Under the pieces are notes generated by a model. That model was given only the letters and a program-made list of their open reading frames with translations, had not been told where the DNA came from and searched no databases. Below, one piece after another: positions 23,302-31,368 of a stretch of DNA of 35,560 bases. Origin of the DNA: Streptomyces sp. H27-H5 (GTDB taxonomy: Bacteria; Actinomycetota; Actinomycetes; Streptomycetales; Streptomycetaceae); the NCBI RefSeq assembly GCF_026627505.1, contig NZ_JAPNLK010000083.1:1-35560 (forward strand). Direction: 5' to 3'. Every line of letters starts with the position of its first letter. Positions within the stretch are counted from its first letter, which is position 1. The position numbers were made by a program, and so were the translations under genes.

Positions 23302-24399
23302 ATGGGTGTGGTGGGCATGGTGGGCGTGGTGGAAACGACTGGTTCGACGGATGCGATCGGTGCGACGGATGCAAACGGTGTGACGGATGCGATGAGTGCG
23401 ACGGGTGGGCTCGGTGTGGTGGACGACGCGGATGTCGTGGACGTCGTGGTGGTGGGTGGCGGGGCCGCCGGGCTCGCCGGGGCGCTGACCCTGGCCAGGG
23501 CCCGGCGTTCGGTGCTGGTGCTCGACTCCGGCAGCCCGCGCAACGCCCCCGCCGCGCACCTGCACGGGTACCTCGGTCACGACGGTACGAGCCCTGCCGA
23601 CCTGTTGGCCCGCGGGCGGGCGGAGGTGCTCGGGTACGGGGCCCGCATCCGGTCCGGGGCCGCCGGTACGGTCGTCGCCGCCGACCGTGTACCCGGCGGG
23701 GGATTCCTGCTCCGGTGCGGGGACGGTTCGGCCGTACGGGCGGGCCGACTCCTCGTCGCGACCGGGCTGCTGGACGAACTGCCGGCCGTGCCGGGGCTCC
23801 GGGAGCGTTGGGGGCGGGACGTGCTGCACTGCCCGTACTGCCACGGCTGGGAGGTGCGGGACCAGCCCCTCGCCGTGCTGGCCACCGGGCCGCTCGCCGC
23901 GCACCAGGCGGGGCTCTGGCGCCAGTGGAGCGACCGGGTGACGCTGCTGACCCACACCTGGACACCGGGGCCGGACGAGCGCGAGCTCCTCGCTGCCCGG
24001 GGGGTCGAGGTGGTCGAGGGCGAGGTGACGGGCCTGGACGTGGGTACGGACGACCGGCTCGCCGCAGTCGTGCTGGCGGACGGCCGGTCGGTGGCCTGTC
24101 GGGCGCTGGTGGTGGCCCCGCGATTCACCGCCCGATCCGGGGTGTTGACCGGCCTGGGGCTGCCGACGGCCACGATCGAGCGGGACGGCCGGGTCATCGG
24201 CACCTGTGTGGACTCGGATCCGCAGACCGGGGCGACGGCGCTGCCCGGGGTGTGGGCGGCGGGCAATGTCACGGCCCCGATGGAGCAGGTGGCGGGCGCC
24301 GCCGCGCAAGGGGTACGGGCGGCCGTCGCCATCAACACCGACCTGATCGAGGAGGAGACCCGCCGTGCGCTGCGGGCCGGGCGGAGCGACGCCGGCTGA
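23302..24399 (+). CDS. Thioredoxin-reductase-like FAD/NAD(P)-dependent oxidoreductase
   Basis: 365 residues. The FAD-binding Rossmann motif VVVVGGGAAGLAG (48-60) is followed by the TrxR-like LVATGLLDELPAVPG and a redox pair C177/C180 in HCPYCHGWEV, in the place of the CATC active site of TrxR. The end shows PGVWAAGNVTAPMEQVAGAA, the second FAD contact. The first 45 residues are unusual: a low-complexity leader with the hexapeptide TDAxGx repeated, encoded by an 18-bp tandem repeat. ATG 23302 is preferred (GGTGGA 9 bases upstream), but ATG 23392, inside the repeat, would remove most of the leader. No thioredoxin gene is adjacent, so the partner is unknown. Confidence 0.82.
   Translation: MGVVGMVGVVETTGSTDAIGATDANGVTDAMSATGGLGVVDDADVVDVVVVGGGAAGLAGALTLARARRSVLVLDSGSPRNAPAAHLHGYLGHDGTSPADLLARGRAEVLGYGARIRSGAAGTVVAADRVPGGGFLLRCGDGSAVRAGRLLVATGLLDELPAVPGLRERWGRDVLHCPYCHGWEVRDQPLAVLATGPLAAHQAGLWRQWSDRVTLLTHTWTPGPDERELLAARGVEVVEGEVTGLDVGTDDRLAAVVLADGRSVACRALVVAPRFTARSGVLTGLGLPTATIERDGRVIGTCVDSDPQTGATALPGVWAAGNVTAPMEQVAGAAAQGVRAAVAINTDLIEEETRRALRAGRSDAG
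23343..23414 (+). repeat. Four 18-bp tandem repeats encoding TDAxGx
   Basis: Units at 23343, 23361, 23379 and 23397 share the core GACGGATGCGAT with increasing divergence; the second unit is TGCGACGGATGCAAACGG. Because 18 is a multiple of three, the frame is kept and the leader of the flavoprotein gains six residues per unit. Confidence 0.75.
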
Positions 24400-24454
24400 C
24401 CCTGTCGCCGCCGTGGGGGCCACGACCGTCCCGGGCGCCCTTCTCCTCCGCTCG

Positions 24455-24544
24455 CCTGTGCCGCCCGCACCTGTTCCGCTCGCGCCCGTGCCTCTCGCGC
24501 CTGTGCCTCTCGTACTTGTTCCGCTCGTACCCTGTCCCGCTCGT
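24455..24544 (+). repeat. Six degenerate 15-bp tandem repeats
   Basis: Units of the type CCTGTTCCGCTCGCG run from 24455 in steps of 15 for five copies; the sixth is shifted by one base. They fill most of the 258-base gap between the two flavoprotein genes and stop about 110 bases before the next start. No gene is evident in this gap. Confidence 0.7.
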
Positions 24545-24657
24545 TCACGCGGTCGTGCGATGCGATGGGGACATGTGTGCGGGTTTCGGACACCTGCCGG
24601 CCGTGCAGGCTCTGATCCGTGTGATCGTCGTACGGTTCCTTGGCTCAGGGGGGCGCA

Positions 24658-26049
24658 ATGGCACATGTCCTGATCATCGGCGGAGGTATCGGAGGGCAGG
24701 CGACCGCGCTGCTCGCCGCCCGGCGCGGCCACACCGTGGAACTCTTCGAACGGGACGCCCGGGCCCCCGGTACCGCGCTCGACCGGGACTTCTTCGGCTG
24801 GCGCCGCCCGTCCGTCCCGCAGGCCACCCAACCACACGCGCTGCTCGGCGCCGCCCGGAACGTACTGCGCGTCGAACTGCCCGATGTCCACGCGGAGATG
24901 CTGCGGCTCGGGGCCCGTGAACGGCACGAGCTCGACTGGTTCGACGCCCGCCCGCCCACCCGCCCCGGCGACGAGGACCTCGTCATGCTCCAGGCCCGGC
25001 GCATCGTCCTGGAGAGCGCGCTGGCCACCGCCCTGCGCGCCGAGACCGGGGTGGTCGCACGGCACGGGGAGCCGGTCACCGGGCTGACCACGGTGGCCGG
25101 GCCCGAGGGCATCCGGGTCACGGGGCTGACCGCGCCGACCGGGACGTTCTCCGGGGACCTCGTGGTCGACGCGGGCGGGCGGCGGGGCGGCGTCGAACGC
25201 TTCCTGGCCGAGGCGGGCTGCCGACCCGTCCCGGTGGAGCGGCACCGCACCGGGTTGGCGTACTTCTGCCGCTGGTACCGGCTGCCCGACGGCATGGACG
25301 AAGGCCCGCGCCGCCCCTGGGCGGTCACCGGCGGCGCGTTCGCCGGGTGCGCGGTGTTCCCCGCCGACAACAGGGTCTTCGCCGTCACGCTGTTCGTGCA
25401 CACGGGGGACCCCACGCGCGCCGCGCTGCGCGATCCCGAGGTGTTCGAGGCCGCCGCGCGCGCCTTCCCTCCCGGCGCCGCGTGGCTGGGCCTGGGAGGC
25501 GAACCGCTGTCCGACGTCATGGCCGCCGCGAGCCTGGACAACCGCTGGTCCGCGCCCGCCGACGAGCAGGGGCCGGTGGTGAGCGGGCTGGTGCCCGTCG
25601 GGGACGCCATCACCCACACCAACCCGACCCTGGGCCAGGGGACCTCGCTCGCCCTGTGGGCCGCGAGCCGGGTGGCGCGCACGGCGCACCAGGACCCGGG
25701 CTCGCACCGGTTCGCCGCCGACTACCACGCCTGGGCGCTTCGGACGCTGAAGCCGTGGTTTGACTTCCAGGTCGTGGCCGACGCGGCCATCGGGGAGCGG
25801 TTCGCGACCAGAGCGGGTCGTACGGGGACGGCGCGCGAGGTGGCCGCACTGTTCGACTGCGCTCTGGAGGACCCGGAGGTGATGCGGGCGCGGGCCCGCG
25901 TGCGCCACCTGGCCGATCCGCCGGAACGGGCTTACGCGGACCCGGAGATCAGGGCGCGGGTGGCGCGCTGGCTCGCGGAACGACCGGACTACGCGCCGAG
26001 CGAGGTCGGACCGGATCGCGCCGCATGGGAGAAGCTGACGGCGGGGTGA
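24658..26049 (+). CDS. FAD-dependent monooxygenase/oxidoreductase
   Basis: 463 residues. The N-terminal VLIIGGGIGGQATALLAARR binds FAD. A DAGGRRG motif near 173 and VPVGDAITHTNPTLGQGTSL near 318 match the DG and GD motifs of flavin monooxygenases (squalene epoxidase and PHBH-like group). The substrate is unknown; no polyketide or other biosynthetic gene is nearby. The GD-type motif with HTNPTLGQG resembles members annotated simply as FAD-dependent oxidoreductase. ATG 24658 has AGGGGGG just upstream. The stop codon is embedded in a GGTGAG hexanucleotide repeat. Confidence 0.8.
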   Translation: MAHVLIIGGGIGGQATALLAARRGHTVELFERDARAPGTALDRDFFGWRRPSVPQATQPHALLGAARNVLRVELPDVHAEMLRLGARERHELDWFDARPPTRPGDEDLVMLQARRIVLESALATALRAETGVVARHGEPVTGLTTVAGPEGIRVTGLTAPTGTFSGDLVVDAGGRRGGVERFLAEAGCRPVPVERHRTGLAYFCRWYRLPDGMDEGPRRPWAVTGGAFAGCAVFPADNRVFAVTLFVHTGDPTRAALRDPEVFEAAARAFPPGAAWLGLGGEPLSDVMAAASLDNRWSAPADEQGPVVSGLVPVGDAITHTNPTLGQGTSLALWAASRVARTAHQDPGSHRFAADYHAWALRTLKPWFDFQVVADAAIGERFATRAGRTGTAREVAALFDCALEDPEVMRARARVRHLADPPERAYADPEIRARVARWLAERPDYAPSEVGPDRAAWEKLTAG

Positions 26050-26068
26050 GGGTGAGGGTGAGGGTGAG
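26045..26068 (+). repeat. GGTGAG hexanucleotide repeat, four copies
   Basis: Four perfect copies begin inside the last codons of the FAD monooxygenase gene; the TGA stop is within the first copy. Slippage here could only change the untranslated tail. Confidence 0.8.
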
Positions 26069-26094
26069 GTGACGGTGGGGCGAGCGCCTGCGCG

Positions 26095-27192
26095 CTAGCC
26101 CTGGCCCGTTCCGTTCCCCGCACGGGGCGTTCCTGTTCCGAGCACCTCGGCGAGGTCGTAGCGTACGACCTCCTCCAACTGGGCGTACGTGCAGCTCTGC
26201 GGGGTCCGGTCCGGCCGCCAGCGGCGGAACTGCGCGGTGTGCCGGAACCGGTCGCCCTCCATGTGGTCGTACTTGACCTCGCAGACGCGCTCCGGGCGCA
26301 GCGGCACCCAGGACAGGTCCTTCTTGCCGGTCCACCGGCTCTGCGCCCCGGGCAACCGGGCGCTCTCGTGCGCGGACTCCTCGGCCCACGCCGCCCAGGG
26401 GTGGCCGGCGGGGTCCGGCATGCGCAGCGGTTCGAGTTCGTCGATCAGCTCGGCGCGACGCTTCATGGGGAAGGCGGCGCACACGCCGACGTGTTGGAGG
26501 GCGCCGTGGTCGTCGTACAGGCCCAGGAGCAGCGATCCGACAATCGGACCGCTCTTGTGGAAACGAAAACCCGCGAGGACGACGTCGGCCGTACGCTCGT
26601 GCTTGATCTTGAACATGAGTCGGGCGTCCGGCCGGTAGGGGAGATCGAGGGGTTTGGCGATCACCCCGTCGAGCCCGGCGCCCTCGAACAGCTCGAACCA
26701 CTCCTGCGCCTGTGCGAGGTCGGTGGTCGCGGGCGCGAGGTGGACGGGGGGCCGAGCGGTGGAAAGGGCGTGGGCGAGGGTCTCGCGGCGTTCGGAGAGC
26801 GGGGTGTCCAGGAGGGCCCGGTCGTCGAGCGCGAGCAGATCGAAGGCGATGAAGCCGGCCGGGGTGGTTTCCGCGAGGAGTTTCACGCGGGACGCGGCCG
26901 GATGGATCCGCTCCGTGAGTCGGTCGAAGTCGAGCCGCGCGTCGTGGATGATCACGATCTCGCCGTCCACGACGCAGCGCTCCGGCAGGTTCTCCCTCAG
27001 AGCCGTCACCAGCTCGGGGAAGTACCTGGTCAGGCTCTTCCCGGTGCGGCTGCCGATCTCGACCTCGTCACCGTCACGGTGCACGATCGCCCGGAAGCCG
27101 TCCCATTTGGCCTCGTACTGCATGCCGGGCGGGATCTTGGCCACGGACTTGGCGAGCATCGGCTTCACAGGGGGCATCACCGGCAGATCCAT
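26095..27192 (-). CDS. ligC: ATP-dependent DNA ligase, LigC type
   Basis: 365 residues. Seals nicks or joins ends in non-homologous end joining, using ATP. The nucleophilic Lys is K29 in EAKWDGFRA (motif I). Others follow: GSRTGKSLTRYFPEL (Ia), CVVDGEIVI, AFDLLALDD (III), GLDGVIAKPLD (IV) and MFKIKHERTADVVLAGFR (V). The C-terminal OB domain is present (VGSLLLGLYDD, LSWVPLRPERVCEVKYDHME). The protein lacks polymerase and nuclease domains and so matches the stand-alone LigC of actinobacteria. It is divergent from the polymerase-domain gene 75 bases away. No ku gene is in the window. Confidence 0.9.
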   Translation of the reverse strand: MDLPVMPPVKPMLAKSVAKIPPGMQYEAKWDGFRAIVHRDGDEVEIGSRTGKSLTRYFPELVTALRENLPERCVVDGEIVIIHDARLDFDRLTERIHPAASRVKLLAETTPAGFIAFDLLALDDRALLDTPLSERRETLAHALSTARPPVHLAPATTDLAQAQEWFELFEGAGLDGVIAKPLDLPYRPDARLMFKIKHERTADVVLAGFRFHKSGPIVGSLLLGLYDDHGALQHVGVCAAFPMKRRAELIDELEPLRMPDPAGHPWAAWAEESAHESARLPGAQSRWTGKKDLSWVPLRPERVCEVKYDHMEGDRFRHTAQFRRWRPDRTPQSCTYAQLEEVVRYDLAEVLGTGTPRAGNGTGQG

Positions 27193-27267
27193 GTCTTCGA
27201 TTCTGCGGTGGTACGTCCGGACCCGCCCGGTATGCGCGCCCGGCCGGGCCCACCTAACGTGGCGCAC

Positions 27268-28287
27268 ATGGGTGCTGCGGGCAATGCCATCGAGTTGGAA
27301 GCGGGAGGGCGGACGGTCCGGCTGTCCAGCCCCGACAAGGTCTACTTTCCGGAGCGCGGCCTCACCAAGCGGGACGTCGCCGAGTACTACCTCGCCGTCG
27401 CGCCCGGGATCACCCGCGCCCTGCGCGACCGCCCCACCACGCTGGAGCGGTTCCCGGACGGTGTGGACGGCGAGTCCTTCTTCCAGAAGCGGGCCCCGAA
27501 GAACCTGCCCGACTGGATCCCGACGGCCCACATCGCCTTCCCCAGCGGCCGTACGGCCGACGAGATCTGCCCGACCGAGCCGGCCGCCGTCCTGTGGGCC
27601 GCCAACCTGGGCTGCCTCACCTTCCACCCCTGGCCGGTGCGCCGAGAGGACACCGACCGGCCGGACGAACTGCGCATCGACCTGGACCCGCAACCGGGCA
27701 CCGACTACCACCATGCGGTGGCCGCCGCCCACGAGTTGCGCGCACTGCTCGAGGAACTGGGCCTGCGGGGCTGGCCGAAGACCTCGGGCGGGCGCGGGCT
27801 GCACGTCTTCGTACCGATCGCACCGCGCTGGACGTTCACGGAGGTCCGGCGCTGCGCCATCGCGCTGGGCCGGGAACTGGAGCGACGGATGCCGGGCAAG
27901 GTCACCACGGCCTGGTGGAAGGAGGAGCGGGGCGAGCGGATCTTCGTCGACTACAACCAGACCGCCCGCGACCGGACGATCGCCTCCGCGTACTCCGTCC
28001 GCCCGCGCCCGCACGCCCCGGTCTCGGCCCCGCTGCGCTGGGACGAGGTGGACGACGCGGAGCCGCGCGACTTCGACATCGTCACCATGCCGGCGCGCTT
28101 CGCCGAACTCGGCGACCTCCACGCCGACATGGACGAGCACGCCTTCGTGCTGGACGCCGTACTCGAACTCGCGGACCGGCAGGAACACGAGCACGGGATG
28201 GGCGACATGCCCTACCCGCCCGACTACCCGAAGATGCCGGGCGAGCCCAAGCGCGTCCAACCGAGCCGCGCCAAGCACGAGGACTGA
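27268..28287 (+). CDS. NHEJ primase-polymerase (LigD PolDom-like)
   Basis: 339 residues covering only the archaeo-eukaryotic primase-type polymerase domain of LigD. Catalytic Asp residues are seen in RIDLDPQPG (D138, D140) and IFVDYNQ (D228). Flanking family motifs are FFQKRAPKNLPDWI, LWAANLGCLTFHPWP, and TSGGRGLHVFVPI with the metal/nucleotide-binding HVF. Such enzymes fill gaps at broken ends, preferring ribonucleotides. TAACGT at 27255-27260 lies 7 bases before ATG 27268, with no ribosome binding site, so a leaderless transcript is likely. It shares its promoter region with the divergent ligase gene. Confidence 0.9.
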   Translation: MGAAGNAIELEAGGRTVRLSSPDKVYFPERGLTKRDVAEYYLAVAPGITRALRDRPTTLERFPDGVDGESFFQKRAPKNLPDWIPTAHIAFPSGRTADEICPTEPAAVLWAANLGCLTFHPWPVRREDTDRPDELRIDLDPQPGTDYHHAVAAAHELRALLEELGLRGWPKTSGGRGLHVFVPIAPRWTFTEVRRCAIALGRELERRMPGKVTTAWWKEERGERIFVDYNQTARDRTIASAYSVRPRPHAPVSAPLRWDEVDDAEPRDFDIVTMPARFAELGDLHADMDEHAFVLDAVLELADRQEHEHGMGDMPYPPDYPKMPGEPKRVQPSRAKHED

Positions 28288-28288
28288 C

Positions 28289-28368
28289 CGAGCCGGGAAC
28301 GGGACCAGCCGGGGACGGGACGAGGCGGGGACGGGACGAGCCGGGGACTGGCCCAGCCGGGGTCGGGC
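28289..28368 (+). repeat. Five 16-bp tandem repeats after the polymerase gene
   Basis: Units such as CCAGCCGGGGACGGGA repeat in exact 16-base steps at 28289, 28305, 28321, 28337 and 28353; a sixth half-copy starts at 28369. The array begins at the stop codon of the polymerase gene and is non-coding. Confidence 0.75.
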
Positions 28369-28454
28369 CGAGCCGCGCAGGCACGAGGAGCGACCGAGCC
28401 GGGCAGGCGCGCGGATTTACCGCTCGGCCCGGTACCGCCGGATACGGTACGACG

Positions 28455-28707
28455 ATGACCGGGACCACGCGGCGCGCCCTGCTCTTCCTCGACGTCGACG
28501 GCCCCCTCATCCCGGACCCGCACCCTGATGCGATGGGCGGCCGGACGCCCGTTCCTCTGGGTCGACGACGAGATCACCCCCGCGGACCGGGCGTGGGTGG
28601 CCGCACACCACCCGGCCCCGACCCTGCTGCACCGCGTCGACCCCCGTACGGGGCTGACCGACCGGGACTTCGCCGCGTTGGCGCGGTGGGTGCACGACCA
28701 CCCGTAG
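28455..28707 (+). pseudogene. Remnant of a HAD-like hydrolase gene
   Basis: The start ATG 28455 encodes TTRRALLFLDVDGPLIP, the DxD motif I of HAD-like proteins. About 30 codons later the matching C-terminal part appears in another frame (from 28528): AAGRPFLWVDDEITPADRA, then PTLLHRVDPRTGL, ending at TAG 28705. Relatives of this Streptomyces family are about 170 residues; here some 90 to 100 residues in the middle are missing and the frame is shifted. It is therefore an internally deleted pseudogene. The N-terminal frame alone would give an unrelated, Pro/Arg-rich tail. Confidence 0.65.
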
Positions 28708-28763
28708 ATCGTGCGCGTGACAGCGGTGTTGATCAGGCGTTGATCGGACGTCCATCGGCGGCG

Positions 28764-29036
28764 ATGAGTATCGGCGGCATGTCGATGAACACGAGTGAAC
28801 GGCCGACCACCGCAGTAGCCGCCCCCGCCTGGTACGAACTCGCCCTGTGCGCCCAGACGGGCCCGGGCTTCTTCTTCCCGGAGCCGGGCTCCTCGCTGCG
28901 CGACGCGAAGCGGCTGTGCGGGGCGTGCGAGGGGCGCCTCGCGTGCCTGGAGTACGCCCTGGCGAACGATGAACGCTTCGGAGTCTGGGGCGGCCTCTCG
29001 GAATCCGAACGCCTCGCCCTCCGCCCCCGCCACTGA
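28764..29036 (+). CDS. WhiB-like (Wbl) iron-sulfur regulator
   Basis: 90 residues. The four cluster-binding Cys are C29 (LALCAQTGP), C52 and C55 (CGAC) and C61 (LACLEYAL). The GVWGG turn lies at 73-77, followed by a short basic end (SERLALRPRH). Wbl proteins bind [4Fe-4S] and the sigma-70 region 4 of the main sigma factor, tuning transcription in development and redox or antibiotic stress. The body is close to the WblE/WhiB1 type (LEYALANDERFG), but the basic C-terminus is much shorter, so DNA contact may be weak. ATG 28779 and 28785 are alternative starts. It abuts the convergent operon with no gap. Confidence 0.92.
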   Translation: MSIGGMSMNTSERPTTAVAAPAWYELALCAQTGPGFFFPEPGSSLRDAKRLCGACEGRLACLEYALANDERFGVWGGLSESERLALRPRH

Positions 29037-29621
29037 TCAGGTCTGCGTCCCCTTCCCACTCCGCCGCCGCAACCCCACCCGCGAAGCCAGCACGTCATCC
29101 CCACCGTGCCAACCCTCGGCCGGCACCTTGGCGGGTACGGCCCGGACCGGGTAGTGGCCGCCGACGGGAGACACGACCCCACCGAAACGGGGGTCGCCCG
29201 CGAACCAGATCCGATCCGGATGATCGTTCTCGATGGTGGCCAGATCCAGGGGGAACGGGATGAGCCGGTAGGCGGATGTGTACGTTTCCGAGAACGGGAT
29301 CCTGATGGTCGCCTGAATGCCGGTGGCACGGGGTGCATACGAGCAAGCGTGCTCGCGCCATGGATAGGAGCGAAGTACCGCGACGACGCGGTGGCGCCGG
29401 AAGTAGGCGATGAGCACCACGGGGACGTAGGGCAGCACGACCACGATGACGACGATGAACGCGAGCCTCGCCTGCGGGATCAGCCCGAACCAGAGACACA
29501 CGATGGAGACGAGCATCGAGCTGCCCAACAAAGCAGCCCACTTGGTTCGTCGTGTCACCAGCCGCCTGTAGCCGGTGGCAGTGGGCGGGTGGTCCCATGC
29601 GACCTTCGTCAGCAGAGGCAT
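29037..29621 (-). CDS. Membrane protein, last gene of WXG100-like operon
   Basis: 194 residues, family not recognised. Two adjacent membrane helices at about 30-73 (WAALLGSSMLVSIVCLWFGL and FIVVIVVVLPYVPVVLIAYF) are followed by a basic RRHRVVAVLRSYPWREHACS and a soluble domain of about 110 residues with TIRIPFSETYTSAYRL and a GDPRFGGVVSPVGG segment. ATG 29621 overlaps the upstream stop (TGATG), with AGGAGG at 29632-29637 on this strand. As the last member of an operon with two WXG100-like proteins, it may be an accessory or immunity membrane protein; this is inference. Confidence 0.55.
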   Translation of the reverse strand: MPLLTKVAWDHPPTATGYRRLVTRRTKWAALLGSSMLVSIVCLWFGLIPQARLAFIVVIVVVLPYVPVVLIAYFRRHRVVAVLRSYPWREHACSYAPRATGIQATIRIPFSETYTSAYRLIPFPLDLATIENDHPDRIWFAGDPRFGGVVSPVGGHYPVRAVPAKVPAEGWHGGDDVLASRVGLRRRSGKGTQT

Positions 29622-30241
29622 CACGAGAGCACCTCCTGGATGCGTGAAGTCCGCGGTCCACTCGAACTGCTCGGTGTGGGGTCCGCGAAGGTGAGGGTGT
29701 GGGCGATCGCTTCGAGGATGTCGCCGTATGCCTCGGCGTAGTGGGTCGCCGCGCTGGTGAGGTCCAAGACGAGGACGTGCGGCGCGCACGCGTGGGCTGT
29801 CGCCACTCTCGCTTGAAACATCTCCTGCCCCGTTTCGGGCAACGTGATGGTGCCGCTGATCAGACAGCAGGGGAGCGACGAGGGGAGATCGACGGCTCGG
29901 CTGGTCGAATCGCTCCACACGCCAGATCGAGTGATCGCGAGTGCGGCCCGTGCCACGTTCAGTCGCGGATGGGAATCCGGAGACGGCCTCGCGGTCAGGG
30001 AGAACAGGGACGTGGCGACCCCGTTGGCCTCGTCCGGATGCAGACCGATGGCAGTGTGCACCACCTGGTGATCGGCCAGTTCACGCAGACCATCCGTCAG
30101 CTGCCCGAGTTGCCTCCGCGCATCGGGACTGTTCAGGGCGACCGCCATGGCGTCGAGCGCGGTCCGGTCGCCGGGCCCGATGTCGTGGAAGCCGGGAGGC
30201 AGCCGGAACCACAGGGGAGGCATGTCGCTGTCGCTCGTCAT
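29621..30241 (-). CDS. Soluble protein of WXG100-like operon, possibly LpqN/PsbP-like
   Basis: 206 residues, no signal peptide. N-terminus MTSDSDMPPLWFRLPPGFHD. The second half alternates beta-strands (LNVARAALAITRSG, CLISGTITLPETGQ, FQARVATAHACAPHVLVLDL) and ends in a helix TSAATHYAEAYGDILEAIAH. This order resembles the Mog1/PsbP-like LpqN domain, but without sequence motifs that would prove it. ATG 30241 overlaps the upstream stop by four bases, so it is coupled to the large WXG-type protein. A chaperone or immunity role is possible. Confidence 0.5.
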   Translation of the reverse strand: MTSDSDMPPLWFRLPPGFHDIGPGDRTALDAMAVALNSPDARRQLGQLTDGLRELADHQVVHTAIGLHPDEANGVATSLFSLTARPSPDSHPRLNVARAALAITRSGVWSDSTSRAVDLPSSLPCCLISGTITLPETGQEMFQARVATAHACAPHVLVLDLTSAATHYAEAYGDILEAIAHTLTFADPTPSSSSGPRTSRIQEVLS

Positions 30242-31368
30242 GTCCTGATCGCCGTCCAGAAGTGGGCCGACTTGGCGGCTGCGGAGGGACCGTCCTCGAT
30301 CGCGGCCCGGGCGCCGTCGACGGCGGTGGAACCCTGCTCGACCGTCTCGTTGTCGGTCGTGTAGCCAACGGTCGCGGTCGCCGCACCCACCGCTGCCACA
30401 CCGACGCCGACCCGCTCCCTGACCTCGGGAGTCGACGAGCGCAGGGCCCAGGTGGAGAGGGGGTTCTCCACCTGCCGGAGATCCTCGGCCGCCGTCCAGG
30501 TGGTGCGGGCGAACGTGCCTGCGCCCGGGGAGAGGCCGGAGAGGGCGCTGGCTTCGGGGACGGCCATCGCGGCGCGGGCGGCGACCGTGCCGGCCTTGGC
30601 GCCGGTCGCCACGGCGGCCACGCCCGGTACCGCGCCCAGGCTGTCGCCCAGCAGCGTCACGCTGCTCTTCCAGAAGTCCGCGTCGAACTCGCCCTTGGTG
30701 ACGCCGTCGGTCAGGGGTTTGCGGAACTTCGGGTCCGCGAGGTGCGTTCCGAGGGCGGCCAGTGAGAGACCACCGGCGACGAGCATCACGGCGAGGCCGG
30801 CCGGCGGACAGAACAGGGCCACGCCCGCGCCCACGGCGCCCAGGATGGCCGACGCGTTGGACAAGGCGTCGCCCGGGTCTTCTGTGATCTTGTTCCAGAG
30901 TGACGCGAGCATGCCCGGTTCCTTCGGGGCCAGTTTCGCGGCTGCCGAGTTCAGGGTCTTGGCGATGGCGCGGGCCGAAGCCGTGTGGTCGGAGGCGAGT
31001 TCGTGGGCCAGGCGGCGGGCGTCGGCGAGGGCCTCGTCGGTCGTGGCGGCGGCGGCCTGGGATTCGTAGCGGGCGGCCAGGGCGCGGTGGGACACCAGGG
31101 TTTCGTGCCAGGCGTTGAGCTGCCGGGCGGCGTCCGTCAGGGAGGTGTGGGCCGCGTTGAGGTAGCGGGGGAGTTCGCTCGACAGGGAGGCGCGGAAGGC
31201 GGTGGCGGCTTCGCCCTGCCAGCTCGCGCTGTGCGAGACGAGGGCTCCGACGACCCGGCCGGCTTCCCCGAGGGAGGTCGCGGAGGTGGTGAGCTTCTTG
31301 GCCAGGGCGACGACGGAGGCCGGGTGTCCGGGGGCGGGGTCGAAGCCCAGCGCGGGGTGGTCAGCCAC
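30238..31368 (-). CDS. WXG100-domain protein with hydrophobic middle region
   Basis: 376 residues. The N-terminal 100 or so form the helical hairpin of WXG100-type proteins: LGEAGRVVGALVSHSASWQG (WQG is the W-x-G turn), EAATAFRASLSSELPRYLNA. A second helical region (ALADARRLAHELASDHTASA) leads to a hydrophobic stretch (AILGAVGAGVALFCPPAGLA, VMLVAGGLSLAALGTHL), then a Gly/Ala-rich C-terminal part. This is the usual layout of Streptomyces type VII-like secretion substrates and the front part of polymorphic toxins. No toxin domain is recognisable at the C-terminus. GTG 31368 overlaps the small upstream gene by 8 bases. No ecc secretion genes are in the window. Confidence 0.65.
   Translation of the reverse strand: MADHPALGFDPAPGHPASVVALAKKLTTSATSLGEAGRVVGALVSHSASWQGEAATAFRASLSSELPRYLNAAHTSLTDAARQLNAWHETLVSHRALAARYESQAAAATTDEALADARRLAHELASDHTASARAIAKTLNSAAAKLAPKEPGMLASLWNKITEDPGDALSNASAILGAVGAGVALFCPPAGLAVMLVAGGLSLAALGTHLADPKFRKPLTDGVTKGEFDADFWKSSVTLLGDSLGAVPGVAAVATGAKAGTVAARAAMAVPEASALSGLSPGAGTFARTTWTAAEDLRQVENPLSTWALRSSTPEVRERVGVGVAAVGAATATVGYTTDNETVEQGSTAVDGARAAIEDGPSAAAKSAHFWTAIRT

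Noticed and set aside
23343..24544. CRISPR array
   Set aside because: The repeats are contiguous, degenerate and have no unique spacers.
24365..24673. Small frame encoding PVPLA repeats
   Set aside because: It is created by the 15-bp tandem repeat, overlaps both neighbours, and has no ribosome binding site.
22675..25908. A 1077-codon open frame on the minus strand
   Set aside because: Only its last 168 codons (Nudix) look like protein; the rest is antisense to two flavoprotein genes and open because of the high G+C.
26095..28278. Long N-terminal extension of the ligase
   Set aside because: The ligase family begins at about the ATG at 27192; the extension is antisense to the polymerase gene.
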